Positions 42,416 through 52,420 are shown, counted from the stretch's first letter. The stretch is DNA of 64,000 bases from Kiritimatiellia bacterium (GCA_017525225.1 JAFXTB010000155.1:1-64000), one strand, 5' to 3'. Program-made: numbers and translations. The notes: a model not told the origin generated them from the sequence alone.

Positions 42416-43030
42416 ATGAAGGAAACGACAGATTCCAGCAAGCTCAACGAAAAGCGGGTCGAATCCACGCTGAAGAAGCTGACAAAGTGGATCGCCTACA
42501 AGACATACAACGCGGACCTTCCCGCCTCGCCCGAGGACATCGCCGTGGAGGCCATCACATACGCCATCATGCCAGCCCTGGAGGGGAAGACAGATTTCCC
42601 ATCCTCCGAGGAGCACCTCATGCGCCGGGCGAGGCTGGTCGCCAGGTGGAGGATCCAGCAGGCAATCCAGAAGGCGGCCAAGGATCCCTGCCGCGAGTCC
42701 ATGGACGACGCAATGGAGGACGAAGACGGCACACCCCAGGAACACAGCGCCGCAGAGATCGAATACTCCATGCATTGCTACTACGAGGAGAAGCACCGCA
42801 GCGAAATGATGGCCCTGGGAAGGCAGGCGCTCGACAGGCTCGACGCCTTCCTGTCCGGGAAAGGCGTCTCCAAGCGCGACATCAAAATATACAAGGCCCG
42901 CAGCCTGTACGAAGCGCCAACCGATCTCGTGTGCGCCAGGTATGGCATCTCGAGGACAAACCTCTACAAGATCGTCTGCGTAATCAACGGCATACTGTCC
43001 CGCGACGGACGCTCGCTTGTCATGGACTAG
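42416..43030 (+). CDS. Small sigma-like protein A
   Basis: A 204-residue protein with a C-terminal helix-turn-helix of sigma region 4 style (GVSKRDIKIYKARSLY, then LVCARYGISRTNLYKIV) and an N-terminal part with region-2-like helices (RARLVARWRIQQAIQKAAK). It pairs with the paralogue at 57144-57761, which has the same pattern. It is one of only two substantial plus-strand genes of the island and faces away from its neighbours. It may direct transcription of island genes. Confidence 0.6.
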   Translation: MKETTDSSKLNEKRVESTLKKLTKWIAYKTYNADLPASPEDIAVEAITYAIMPALEGKTDFPSSEEHLMRRARLVARWRIQQAIQKAAKDPCRESMDDAMEDEDGTPQEHSAAEIEYSMHCYYEEKHRSEMMALGRQALDRLDAFLSGKGVSKRDIKIYKARSLYEAPTDLVCARYGISRTNLYKIVCVINGILSRDGRSLVMD

Positions 43031-43125
43031 CCCCTGTCAGAAGATAGTGTCAAATCTCGTCGCTAGAAGAATTCGACCTACGCTCCTTGCTTTCCGTTCC
43101 GTGCTCATCTCGCCGTTCCTTTCTG

Positions 43126-43725
43126 TCAGTTTTTCACGAATGTCAGCTTTCCGCCGACGCGGTCGACGACGAGGGTGAAGTTGGCGAAGAAGTCGTAGCC
43201 GATCACGCCCTCTGGAGGAACGTACTCGGGATTGTCCTTTACGTCACCACAAAGGATCTCGAACGGATATCCCATGAACTCGCATGGCAAACGCCGCACA
43301 GGCACAGTCCATGGCTCGCCGGAGAATCCGCAATCTTCAACAACGTCGACGATCGGGAAATGCGGCGGCTGGTCCAGATAGTTGACATACGAGTACGCTG
43401 CACCCGTGTCGATATAGCGCCTTGTATGAATTCCGCGGACATCCATTTTGACAACCCAGCCCGAATCGCGAACCTCGAGACGAACGTCCGTGCCGCCTTC
43501 GAGCGGAATAGGTTCGTCCGAGGTGATGATCTCGTTGTTCGGATAGTCGAACTTCGTGTACCGCTTCAGCGATCCGACGCCAGCGACGTGAAGACCGGGA
43601 ATCCCGAAGAGTTCCTGAACGCCTGGAAGGACTGGTTCAATCGCGCGGGGAAACCCCGTGTCCATAAAACAGGTCTTTCCGTCTATCTCAACGACCGGCA
43701 CCCTCTTGATCAATTTGAATTGCAT
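43126..43725 (-). CDS. Retropepsin-like aspartyl protease
   Basis: A 199-residue protein with two Asp-Thr-Gly motifs (CFMDTGFP about residue 20; YIDTGAAYSYV about 100) and the C-terminal hydrophobic Gly motif (GVIGYDFFANF about 180), as in duplicated pepsin-like or retropepsin-like folds. It would be unusual for a bacterium to keep both lobes in 200 residues. The start at 43725 follows AGGAGATTATGTA. A broken relative's tail is at 32160. The target is unknown. Confidence 0.7.
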   Translation of the reverse strand: MQFKLIKRVPVVEIDGKTCFMDTGFPRAIEPVLPGVQELFGIPGLHVAGVGSLKRYTKFDYPNNEIITSDEPIPLEGGTDVRLEVRDSGWVVKMDVRGIHTRRYIDTGAAYSYVNYLDQPPHFPIVDVVEDCGFSGEPWTVPVRRLPCEFMGYPFEILCGDVKDNPEYVPPEGVIGYDFFANFTLVVDRVGGKLTFVKN

Positions 43726-43795
43726 TACATAATCTCCTAGGCAGGATCTTCGTTCCAGGCCAGCGCGCGAAAAAGCCATAACTTTCCCACCACCA

Positions 43796-44593
43796 TCACC
43801 CAATATAGTTTCGACACTCATAAAGAGCGTCGCGAATAGTCATGTCCCGCTCTTTGACCATCTTAAGACATTGTTCCGCCACAGTATGCGGATAGGTGCT
43901 ACATGTTTCTCTTACCAAAGACAACGCCTTGTCCGGATCAACCGCGACACCAATGCCGATGGCATATAGTACGGCCAGTCGGACTTTTGCATACGGATAC
44001 CCTTGATCGGCCGCCTTCTTCGTATACTCAAACAACTTGTCCAGCACTTCGGAGTGTTGTTCGCCAGCATCCCAATCGAACACATCGCGGTTTTCGCGGT
44101 AGATGGCATCACTCAAGGCATCTGCAGCGTCCGTGTTCCTCAATCTCGCCGACCTCTCATACCAGACCACAGCCTTGTCCGGATCAGGCTTGAACAACTC
44201 GCCGTAATCGAACATCGCATAATGATTCAATTCGGCCAGTTCAAGCGCCGCCATGGCGGCGGCCGCCCTCTCGTCTGGATCGTTGAAGTTCGAGCCATTT
44301 GCATAGGCTCTCTCCCAATATGCTATTGCAGCAAGAAGTCCATCTCCAAACAAGTCGTCCCCTCGCCATTCAAAGCAGAGACGGCCATACTGATATTGAG
44401 AGATCACATTTCCGCGTTGCGCCGAATGCCTGAGCCATTCAAGACCGGCCTGAAAAGACTGGTCGCCATACGGATAATCGGCCAGGTCGCCTGCACATTT
44501 TATCATCGCAAGCCGATGTTGTGCCTCGCCGTCGCCCGACCTCGCGGTATTCTCCAACCTCTCAAGATCGCTCTCGTTCTGCGCTACATTCAT
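43796..44593 (-). CDS. Sel1-repeat protein
   Basis: A 265-residue protein made of Sel1-like helical repeats: ARSGDGEAQHRLAMI, WLRHSAQRGNVISQYQYG, IAYWERAYANGS, YTKKAADQGYPYAKVRLAVL. These form protein-binding superhelices. No signal peptide, so cytosolic. Its start overlaps the stop of the 334-residue gene by ATGA; the partner is probably that protein. Confidence 0.8.
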   Translation of the reverse strand: MNVAQNESDLERLENTARSGDGEAQHRLAMIKCAGDLADYPYGDQSFQAGLEWLRHSAQRGNVISQYQYGRLCFEWRGDDLFGDGLLAAIAYWERAYANGSNFNDPDERAAAAMAALELAELNHYAMFDYGELFKPDPDKAVVWYERSARLRNTDAADALSDAIYRENRDVFDWDAGEQHSEVLDKLFEYTKKAADQGYPYAKVRLAVLYAIGIGVAVDPDKALSLVRETCSTYPHTVAEQCLKMVKERDMTIRDALYECRNYIG

Positions 44594-45594
44594 TTTGCTA
44601 CCGTTCCAAGTTTTCCCTTAGACATCTCCGAAGAAGCCAGTGAAGGACATGCTCCTTCCGTCTGCTCCTCCAGCCGTGCCACCCGAAGCTTTTCGGCCAA
44701 AGGAAGACGCTCCCACGCGGCGCGGGCTATTCCGCGCGCCTTGCAGGCCTCACGGGAATAGGCGCGTTTCAGCACCTTGCGGTCAGATTCCGAGAGTGTC
44801 TGGAGTTCTTCGACTGTGACTCCGGCACACGAAGCGGCCCGATCGAGCTTCTGCTCGTCGGTGAGCTTCCGCAGATCTGGGCTGTAAACCTTATGCGGAT
44901 CGTCCATGAGCCCATCCGCATAGGTGACATTGCCGTTCTCGTCAACCTTGATGACGCCTTCGAGCAGCATCGCGAGAACGAAGCCGTGCCCCATCTTCAG
45001 AATCGGGCAATGCAGGACATCGTTATAGGTGAAGTTGTAGCGCGGCAGATGGCGGTTGTAGCCGTCGAAATCGACGAGCAGCAGGTTCTTCCCTTCGTCC
45101 CGCAGCGCGCAGAGGCGGCGATAGGCCTCCGTCTTCACGACGGCCTTCGCGTAGACGGGAAGATAGATGTGCTTTCTCGCGTCGATGTATCCGAGGCGCT
45201 TGAATTCGCCGTCGACCTTCCAATAGGAATACAGCGTCTTATTCGCGTTGGCGTTCTCCCGGCCGGCGGGGAATCGAATCGCCATGTGGTCGGTGTTCGA
45301 GGCGTCGGCCCACATGCGGTCGCGCCAGGCAAACCACTCGGGGAGCGGATTCCCGGAAGAATCGGCGAACCCGGCGAACACTTTCGAGCACTGCCAGGCG
45401 CGCTCGAAACGTTCGGCCTTCAGTCCGTCGTAGGTCTCAACAGGGCCAAGGAAGAATGGAGACAACCCCTCCCTCATCACCTGGTCGGGGTTTCCTGAGG
45501 TACAGTCGATGCGGACAAAATCTACACCCTTTGCAGCCGCGTCCAGCTGCGATTCCACACTACCCTTGCCTCTCTTCCCAACTAGTCTAATCAT
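44590..45594 (-). CDS. Hypothetical 334-residue protein of a phage-type family
   Basis: I do not assign a function. The pattern LSPFFLGPVETYDGLKAERF, WQCSKVFAGF, WFAWRDRMWAD and ILKMGHGFVLAMLLEGV recalls a family of conserved phage/bacterial proteins of unknown role. The C-terminal 80 residues are helical and basic. The -10 (TATACT) lies only 15 bases before ATG 45594, and AAGGAAAAGAGAAG fills the gap. It is coupled to the Sel1 protein downstream. Confidence 0.6.
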   Translation of the reverse strand: MIRLVGKRGKGSVESQLDAAAKGVDFVRIDCTSGNPDQVMREGLSPFFLGPVETYDGLKAERFERAWQCSKVFAGFADSSGNPLPEWFAWRDRMWADASNTDHMAIRFPAGRENANANKTLYSYWKVDGEFKRLGYIDARKHIYLPVYAKAVVKTEAYRRLCALRDEGKNLLLVDFDGYNRHLPRYNFTYNDVLHCPILKMGHGFVLAMLLEGVIKVDENGNVTYADGLMDDPHKVYSPDLRKLTDEQKLDRAASCAGVTVEELQTLSESDRKVLKRAYSREACKARGIARAAWERLPLAEKLRVARLEEQTEGACPSLASSEMSKGKLGTVAK

Positions 45595-45609
45595 CTTCTC
45601 TTTTCCTTT

Positions 45610-45615
45610 CTAGTA
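45610..45615 (-). promoter_or_regulatory. -10 box of the 334-residue gene
   Basis: Minus strand AATGTATACTAGAA, 15 bases before ATG 45594. The leader is very short. Confidence 0.5.
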
Positions 45616-45671
45616 TACATTGAACGCAAAGAGTGAGCCACTTTTACTCTTCAAAGGAATATCTTCTTAAA

Positions 45672-46856
45672 TCAGTCGTAGTCGATCTGGCGGGGCATGA
45701 ACTCGCGTTCGTACTGCTTGAGGAAGTACTGGTCGGTCATGAGCGATAGGTAGTCGGCCACGATACGGGCCGGAGGCGTCTCGTCGCGGTAGGAGTGCGG
45801 GTAGTGACGAAGGAAGTCCTTGCATACGCCACAGCTCTGATCATCCCTCTCGATCGCATCGAGATATACCTCGAATAGCGCCGACATCATCTTTGTAAAC
45901 CTGCCGCGCTGCTCGGCCAGCAGGTCGCATCCGTAGATTCTCTCCCCGTTGAAAGCCTTCATCTCCCTGTAGGCCGCGAACACCTCGGACGAAAACTCAA
46001 GATGTCCCCTGCCAAAGCTGTGCTCTACGATGTCCGTGCAGAGCGTCCCGATTATTTCAGTGTTCCGTCTGCCGAGGACCTTTGCGCATCTCTCCGGGAT
46101 GTCCGTCCGCTTGATGAGGCCAAGGGCGATGGCGTCCTCCATGTCCTTGCCGAGATAGGAGATGATGTCCGAAACGCGCACGACACATCCTTCCAGCGTG
46201 GATGGAAACACCTGCCGGTCGAAGCCCGGCGTCTTCATGCAGGCGGCGAGGTTCGACTCCAGTTTCTCCCAGGTGAGGTTCCAGCGGTCATACTCGTACA
46301 CCGGCGCCTCGAGCTCGCCGTTGTGCCCAAGTATGCCGTCTAGGACAGGAAGCGTCAGGTTGAGCCCCCTGCCGCCCTTCTCCAGATGCTGCAGGACGCG
46401 CACCGACTGTGCGTTGTGCATGAACGTCCCCGCCCCGTGTTTCGCGAGCAGTCTTGCAAGCTCAGCCTCGCCCGTGTGTCCGCACGGCGTATGGCCGATG
46501 TCGTGACCGATGGCGATCGCCTCGATTAGATCCTCGTTAAGCCGCAGACAGCGTCCGATCGACCGCGCGATCCTGGACACCATCTGAACGTGTAGCGACC
46601 GGCGCGAGATGTGGTCATTCTTGATCTGGAAGAACACCTGCGTCTTGTCCATGTATCGCGCATACGAATGGCAGTGCATGATGCGGTCGGCGTCGTGCGC
46701 GAACGGCGTCCGGAAGTATCCCCGCTCTCCGCGTTCCACGACCCGCCGGCTCGCCGCCGGATCGCTGCTGAAGAACGCATATTTCTCGTCCAGCACCGCC
46801 TTCTCGACGGAGAGGCTCGATTCCACCACCTTACGAAGTATCTCGTTCGTTTTCAT
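45672..46856 (-). CDS. dGTPase-like HD-domain triphosphohydrolase
   Basis: A 394-residue HD-superfamily phosphohydrolase of the dGTP triphosphohydrolase type. Signature: CHSYARYMDKTQVFF, RIARSIGRCLRLNEDLIEAI, AIGHDIGHTPCGHTGE (His-Asp pair about residue 110), then VRVSDIISYLGKDMEDAI. dNTP-hydrolysing enzymes can starve phages of nucleotides, so this may be a defence or pool-control gene. The start at 46856 overlaps the stop of the LRR gene by ATGA. Confidence 0.88.
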   Translation of the reverse strand: MKTNEILRKVVESSLSVEKAVLDEKYAFFSSDPAASRRVVERGERGYFRTPFAHDADRIMHCHSYARYMDKTQVFFQIKNDHISRRSLHVQMVSRIARSIGRCLRLNEDLIEAIAIGHDIGHTPCGHTGEAELARLLAKHGAGTFMHNAQSVRVLQHLEKGGRGLNLTLPVLDGILGHNGELEAPVYEYDRWNLTWEKLESNLAACMKTPGFDRQVFPSTLEGCVVRVSDIISYLGKDMEDAIALGLIKRTDIPERCAKVLGRRNTEIIGTLCTDIVEHSFGRGHLEFSSEVFAAYREMKAFNGERIYGCDLLAEQRGRFTKMMSALFEVYLDAIERDDQSCGVCKDFLRHYPHSYRDETPPARIVADYLSLMTDQYFLKQYEREFMPRQIDYD

Positions 46857-48040
46857 CTCATCTCCACCGTGACCTTGAAGAAATTGTAGTTCGACTCCTG
46901 GCCCGACGGGACGACCGTCCAGTCGCCCGACAGAAGAGACTGCCGGCCGTAGATGGTGTAGGTACGCTTGGCCGCCTCGGAAGCTGACAGCACAGGCGAC
47001 CACGAGACGACAGGCGCACCGTTCACGATTCGAATCTCCGCGCGAAAGAGGTCGTTCACGTCAGTGGGGTCTGTCCCCGCCACGTAGTCCTGCCACACCT
47101 GCATGGCATTGCCCGCCGCATCCTTCTTGCCAGTCGGCTTCGTGAGCGAAGCAGTAAAGTCGCTGCCGAACTTGGCGGCGTACGACGGAAACCGTGCCGC
47201 CCATGTCTCTGACACCGCCACGGCGCCACCCTTGATCTCCGTGATCACCGTCACGAAACCGGTCTCCTCCGCCTGCGTCCCGCCGCCGGATTCCTCCACC
47301 GTCTCGTGTGCCTGCATGTAGCCGAAGTCCACCGGCCACTTTTCCGGCACGCCCTTCACGTATGGCGCGATCCAGCCCGACGTGTTCCGGTTGATATGTA
47401 CCTTGAAACGCTCATAGTATCCGTAGGAACGGAAGATACTTTCACCAAGGCCCGACTTGTCCGTCATGGACGGAATCACCAGTCGCGGCGCGTTGCCGAG
47501 AAAGTACACATCCTTAAGCTCGACACACCCCTGGAAACATCCGGCGCCAAGGCGGGAGAGGGTATCGGGAAAAGTGATCGATACAAGACTCGTGCAGTTC
47601 GAGAACGCCGAGTCTCCTATCGTCGTCACGCCGGCAGCGAACGTCACGTTCGTCAGCAGCCAGCAATCGGAGAACGCCCGCGCGCCGATTTCGCGCACGG
47701 TCGCGGGAATCTTCACGCTCCGGAGCTTTTGGCACGTAATGAAGGCGGCATCGTTGATCTTCCGCACCGGCAGTCCGCCGATGGTGGACGGGATGACCAC
47801 AGAGCCGTCATACGAGGTGTTCGCCAGCGCGGGACGAGACGGATAGTAGGCCCCCAGTATCACATAGCTCGCATTCGCCTCGCCTGTCCGCCCCGGCTCG
47901 CACACCTTCGTGTAGGTCAGCTGCGGGTTTCCGGACGTCGTACCCGTGTAGATCTCATACGGCGGATACGACGCCGCCCCCGCCACCATCGGCAGCATAA
48001 CCGATGCGGTTATAGCCATTTTACCAACAAGTCCAATCAT
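46853..48040 (-). CDS. Secreted BspA-type leucine-rich-repeat protein
   Basis: A 395-residue protein with a signal peptide (MIGLVGKMAITASVMLPMVAGA) and several BspA/LRR_5 repeats (VVIPSTIGGLPVRKINDAAF, VKIPATVREIGARAF, VTTIGDSAFSNCTSL). The second half has a beta-sandwich-like end. Such proteins are surface adhesins. Finding one translationally coupled to a cytosolic dGTPase is odd. Confidence 0.75.
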   Translation of the reverse strand: MIGLVGKMAITASVMLPMVAGAASYPPYEIYTGTTSGNPQLTYTKVCEPGRTGEANASYVILGAYYPSRPALANTSYDGSVVIPSTIGGLPVRKINDAAFITCQKLRSVKIPATVREIGARAFSDCWLLTNVTFAAGVTTIGDSAFSNCTSLVSITFPDTLSRLGAGCFQGCVELKDVYFLGNAPRLVIPSMTDKSGLGESIFRSYGYYERFKVHINRNTSGWIAPYVKGVPEKWPVDFGYMQAHETVEESGGGTQAEETGFVTVITEIKGGAVAVSETWAARFPSYAAKFGSDFTASLTKPTGKKDAAGNAMQVWQDYVAGTDPTDVNDLFRAEIRIVNGAPVVSWSPVLSASEAAKRTYTIYGRQSLLSGDWTVVPSGQESNYNFFKVTVEMR

Positions 48041-48145
48041 TTGCTTTTTCCCTTTCCAAGTTCAAGAACGCCAAGAAGAAGCCCGACCTTACGTTTCGCC
48101 TCCCTCTGCCTATGAAAACAACGCCAAGTTCCTAACCTTACAACA

Positions 48146-51100
48146 TCAAGATCCTTTTTTTGACATGGTGTCTTGTTCCCCTTTGAGAAGTCCCATCAGC
48201 ATCTCGCTGCTGAGGGATGCCGAACCTGTATCGTCAAGGATGTCCGCCGCCAGCAGCCGCTTCGTGTTGTGAAGCGCCAGCACCTGTTCCTCCACCGTGT
48301 CCTTCGCAATCAGACGGTAGATCGTCACCGGACGCCGCTGGCCGATGCGGTGCGCACGGTCCGCCGCCTGGTTCTCTACCGCCGGGTTCCACCACGGATC
48401 AAGGATGATCACATAATCCGCCGCCGTGAGGTTGAGCCCCGTGCCGCCTGCTTTGAGCGAGATGAGGAAGAAGTCGCCTTCTCCGTTCTGGAACGCATCA
48501 ACGCGTCGGCCACGCTCCTTGAGCGGCGTCGACCCGTCGAGGTACTGCATCGACCAGCCTTTCCCCTCCACCATCTTCCTGACGATCTCCAGATAGTCGG
48601 TGAACTGGCTGAACACGAGCGCCCGGTGCCCGCCGTCGCGAAGTTCCACCATCAGCTCGGCCAGCGCATCGAGCTTGGCCGACACAAGCCCATCGCAGCC
48701 GGCCACAAGCGAAGGATTGCAGCAGAAACGGCGCAAGCGGGTGAGGCCGGTCAACAGCATGGCGAGCTTGTGCCGTCTGTCTGCCTTGGCCACGTCCTCA
48801 AGCGCCTTGAGGCGGCAGGCCTCGTATCCGGCGCGTTCCTTCTTGTCCAGCTCCACGAAGCGCGTCACTTCCGTCTTCGGCGGCAGATCGTCGAGGACAT
48901 CGCCCTTCAGGCGGCGGAGAATCAGGGGCTTCACCAGCCGCTTGACGCTTTCGCGGTTGCTTGTTTCAAAACCGTCGGCGGTTCCGAGCAGACCCGTGTT
49001 GAGGAAGTCGAAGATGCTCCACAGTTCCAGCAGCTTGTTCTCCACCGGCGTGCCGGTTGCCGCCACGCGGAATTTCGCCTTGAACCCCTTGACCGCCCTG
49101 GTGCGCTTGGCCGACTCGTTCTTGATTGCCTGCGCCTCGTCGAGGACGAGTCCGTTCCACTGCTTCTTCGCGAACTCCTTTTCGTGGAAGAGCAGATAGC
49201 CGTAGCTCGCCAGGACGACCGCGCGCGGACCGGCTTTCGCAACGCCCTTCTCGTCCTCGATCGCCATGACCGGCTCGAGAGTGGGCGCGAACCGCCGGAT
49301 TTCGTTCCGCCAGTTTCCGCAGACAGACGCGGGGGCGACGACGAGAGAGGGGCCGTCCTTCGCGCGCTCGAGGAGCAGCGTGATGATCTGAACCGTCTTG
49401 CCGAGGCCCATATCGTCCGCAAGGCACGCGCCGAACCCGCACGACGCCAGCCGCGAAAGCCACTTGTAGCCCTCCAGCTGGTACGGACGAAGCTGCGCCT
49501 GAAGCGTCCTTGGCGGCTCGGGGTCGGATTCCAGCGCCTTGCGCACGGCGTCCGCCGCCTTGGCCATCGCCGCCGGCAGTTCCACGCCTTCTCCGCCGAA
49601 CACGGCCTGCAGCATGGGAATCGCGCCGCGCGGAATCTCGTACGCTCCGTCTTTCTCGCGTCCGGCGGATGCCAGCGCGGAGAACTGACGCTGCATCTCC
49701 CTCGTCAGCTTCACGTAGTCGCCGTCGCCAAGCCGGACATAGCCCGAACCATCACCACCCGCCTTCATCGCCTCAAGGATCTTCATCATGTCCATGACGC
49801 GTCCGTCTTCAAGCATGAACGTGCCGCGGACTCTGAACCACCCGTTGCGCTCGCCGCCACTGGACTCGAGGCTGAACCGCGGACGCGACACCTGGAGCCG
49901 ACGTCCCTTCCGCCACTCTATTTCCACGGCGGGTGACAGTTTCTTCAGATTTTCCACCACGGCGACCGCTTCACCAAGACCGCGGACGCGCCACGAACAC
50001 CGTCCGTCAAACCATGCCACGCTGTCCGACATCGCCTCTTCAACGGGTCTGAACGCCGCCTTCTCCGCCTCGAAATCCCGCACAAGGCGAAACGGCCCGT
50101 GCTCTCCCGAAATGACGCTGCTCGGCGTACCGAATCCAGGCTCAAACGCCAGGCCGCCGTTTCCCGCGATCGGCCGCGTATAGGCATGGACCTCCAGCCC
50201 TCCGTCTCCGAAATCCAGACGTACGAAACAGACCGCATCCGCCTTCACCTCCGGAATCTCATCTTCGGTCTTCCTGTCGGGAACATCGGAAGAGGCCAGT
50301 TTCTTCAGTCTATCGAACATCTGCATTTGCCGCTCAACGCCTTCTCGGGGAATCCGTATGACGCCATTCGTCCCGTACAAGTCGAGAAGCTCCGCCACCT
50401 CGCCGACAACAGGGTCAACTCTGGCGAACATCAGTTCGTCGGCCCGGTCCGTTTCTCGAAGTACATATCCACAATACTTGAATCCCGTGGCCACCATCTG
50501 CCATTCGGGCATCTGAATGGTCACGCTTCCGTCGTCCGCCGCCGAGGTTCGCATGTAGCAGCGGCGCTCCTTGATTCTCACGTTGCGGCGGTCGATCTCT
50601 TTTCCGTCCCACGTCCCGTCCTGTGTTACGATTACAAGTTCAACGTTGTCCATGCCGCACAGCAGCGATAGCGCTTCCGGCACGCCGCGCTTGCCGCGGT
50701 ACCAGTTGCGATCCAGCTCTCGTGACAGGATCAACGTCGCGAGGCGCACGTCGCCGTCGTTCAATTTGTCCTGGCCGACATCGGAGAGCAGGTTTTCAAT
50801 TCGCACATATTCCCGCTCAAGCTGTCCGTCGTATTTTTTCCGCCAACTGTATGGCTGAACCGTCAAAGCCGAAAGCCAGCCGTCGTCTGCCCTTTTGCAT
50901 CGCAGTTCCCATGCGATTTTGCCGGATGGCGTTTCTTCCTCTTCAGGCTGATCATCTTCATCGCGCAAATATGTCGTTTTTTCCGCGAGGGCCGAGACAA
51001 AATCCTCCCATAACGACGGGATCTTTGCCGCGTTGTACGGCGGGATCCACGTTCCATGTTTTTCCATCGCCTGCAAAACCGGCGCGGCATTCCCTTCCGC

Positions 51101-52351
51101 ACCCAGTTCAGGTAGAAGCGACAAGACTGCGCCACAGACATTCACATATCCGTTTTGGAGGAATCCCTGCACGGCATCCGCCATTCGCCGCGCATTTTGA
51201 CGGAGAAATCGGACACGATCTGGTCCCATGCAGGATACCGCCAACGCTGTAAACACGACGGATCTCAAGTCATCCGATTTTTGCAGCTCGACAATGATAT
51301 TTCGCGACCAAACTCCCTCCCAAGCATATCTTCCCTGCAAGTCTCCCGCCGAGAGCGCCGCGCGGAGGTATTTGTTCAACACTCTTGGTCCGCCACAGTG
51401 ATATTCCAATATCTTTTGCGCAACCCTCCTTTTTTCCGGAACGACAGCCCTGCAAACCAGATAAAGGAGGAATCGCGACAAAGTGCCTTTCAGTTCACCT
51501 TTCTTCCGAAGCGGATCCATCAACTTGAAGGCCAGCGGCAGATCTCCCTCCAGCACGGCTTTGCATCCCCTGCAGAACGCGTCGGTGGACGCAAAAGAAC
51601 GGTTCAGTCCCTCACGCCATCCAGTCCAGACGCATAGCGTAGCATACGCCTGCACAACCTCGGAGTTTCCCTTCAGCCAAGACAGGGATCCTCCGTCCAT
51701 GTTCCGCCCGAGAACCTCCAGTCCATGCCGGACATCGCGTCCCTGCCAGAACGAGCACTCCAGCCAGTTGCCAATCTGCGCGGCACATTCTGCTTTGTCC
51801 AGACACGCCGCCATCCCGACAGGATCCAGATCGTCGGCCACCAGCTCAACAGCTGCCTGAATCGCGGCCAAACCCGGAAAACCGGCAATGCGCCCGGCGC
51901 AAGAGCGGTCACCCGTCGCAAGGAAGCGCCAGCCGTCCAACATCTGCACGGAAAAGGCTGCGTCATGTTCAACATTATCCGCCAAACTTCTTTCCTGTCC
52001 GGCCAGTCCCCATGAACGATAGATTTTCTCAAATGATTTTGCAAAGGCTGCTTTAGACGGCCACCACCCTCGTTTATCCGCCTCCTGCGCAATCACAGAG
52101 AGGGTGTCGCGTGCCGTCCGGACGCTCGGACGGCCATACCGGAGCACGCCTTTCTTCTCCAGCGATGCGACAGCCGCAAGCACTTCCGCACGATCCGTCT
52201 CGGATTCCGCGCCGAGCAGATCGGCAAAGCCCGCGTATCGCGTTGTTCCGTCCTCGTCCGCTTCCTTGCGGATGTCAACCGGCACCAGCGCCGCGATGAA
52301 GAACACGCGCCGCTCCGCAACGCCCAGACTCTTGTATTCGTTTGCCGTCAT
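48146..52351 (-). CDS. SNF2-family helicase-like ATPase
   Basis: A 1401-residue protein. The C-terminal 480 residues carry all Swi2/Snf2 motifs: LADDMGLGKTVQI (I), VLASYGYLLFHEKEF, VLDEAQAIKNESA (II), ATGTPVENKLLELWSIFDFL (III), and AHRIGQRRPVTIYRLI (VI). The N-terminal 900 residues include a winged-helix-like start and no recognised domain. It probably moves along DNA or remodels protein-DNA complexes. Long SNF2 proteins are frequent in defence islands. Confidence 0.88.
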   Translation of the reverse strand: MTANEYKSLGVAERRVFFIAALVPVDIRKEADEDGTTRYAGFADLLGAESETDRAEVLAAVASLEKKGVLRYGRPSVRTARDTLSVIAQEADKRGWWPSKAAFAKSFEKIYRSWGLAGQERSLADNVEHDAAFSVQMLDGWRFLATGDRSCAGRIAGFPGLAAIQAAVELVADDLDPVGMAACLDKAECAAQIGNWLECSFWQGRDVRHGLEVLGRNMDGGSLSWLKGNSEVVQAYATLCVWTGWREGLNRSFASTDAFCRGCKAVLEGDLPLAFKLMDPLRKKGELKGTLSRFLLYLVCRAVVPEKRRVAQKILEYHCGGPRVLNKYLRAALSAGDLQGRYAWEGVWSRNIIVELQKSDDLRSVVFTALAVSCMGPDRVRFLRQNARRMADAVQGFLQNGYVNVCGAVLSLLPELGAEGNAAPVLQAMEKHGTWIPPYNAAKIPSLWEDFVSALAEKTTYLRDEDDQPEEEETPSGKIAWELRCKRADDGWLSALTVQPYSWRKKYDGQLEREYVRIENLLSDVGQDKLNDGDVRLATLILSRELDRNWYRGKRGVPEALSLLCGMDNVELVIVTQDGTWDGKEIDRRNVRIKERRCYMRTSAADDGSVTIQMPEWQMVATGFKYCGYVLRETDRADELMFARVDPVVGEVAELLDLYGTNGVIRIPREGVERQMQMFDRLKKLASSDVPDRKTEDEIPEVKADAVCFVRLDFGDGGLEVHAYTRPIAGNGGLAFEPGFGTPSSVISGEHGPFRLVRDFEAEKAAFRPVEEAMSDSVAWFDGRCSWRVRGLGEAVAVVENLKKLSPAVEIEWRKGRRLQVSRPRFSLESSGGERNGWFRVRGTFMLEDGRVMDMMKILEAMKAGGDGSGYVRLGDGDYVKLTREMQRQFSALASAGREKDGAYEIPRGAIPMLQAVFGGEGVELPAAMAKAADAVRKALESDPEPPRTLQAQLRPYQLEGYKWLSRLASCGFGACLADDMGLGKTVQIITLLLERAKDGPSLVVAPASVCGNWRNEIRRFAPTLEPVMAIEDEKGVAKAGPRAVVLASYGYLLFHEKEFAKKQWNGLVLDEAQAIKNESAKRTRAVKGFKAKFRVAATGTPVENKLLELWSIFDFLNTGLLGTADGFETSNRESVKRLVKPLILRRLKGDVLDDLPPKTEVTRFVELDKKERAGYEACRLKALEDVAKADRRHKLAMLLTGLTRLRRFCCNPSLVAGCDGLVSAKLDALAELMVELRDGGHRALVFSQFTDYLEIVRKMVEGKGWSMQYLDGSTPLKERGRRVDAFQNGEGDFFLISLKAGGTGLNLTAADYVIILDPWWNPAVENQAADRAHRIGQRRPVTIYRLIAKDTVEEQVLALHNTKRLLAADILDDTGSASLSSEMLMGLLKGEQDTMSKKGS

Positions 52352-52420
52352 TCCACATCATACTCTTTCTTCAACGAAATGTTCGGACACGAACAACCCC
52401 GTCCTGGATCAAGCGCATCC

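Noticed and set aside
48173-49936. 587-codon plus-strand frame opposite the SNF2 gene
   Set aside because: Antisense shadow; composition is typical of reversed GC-rich coding sequence.
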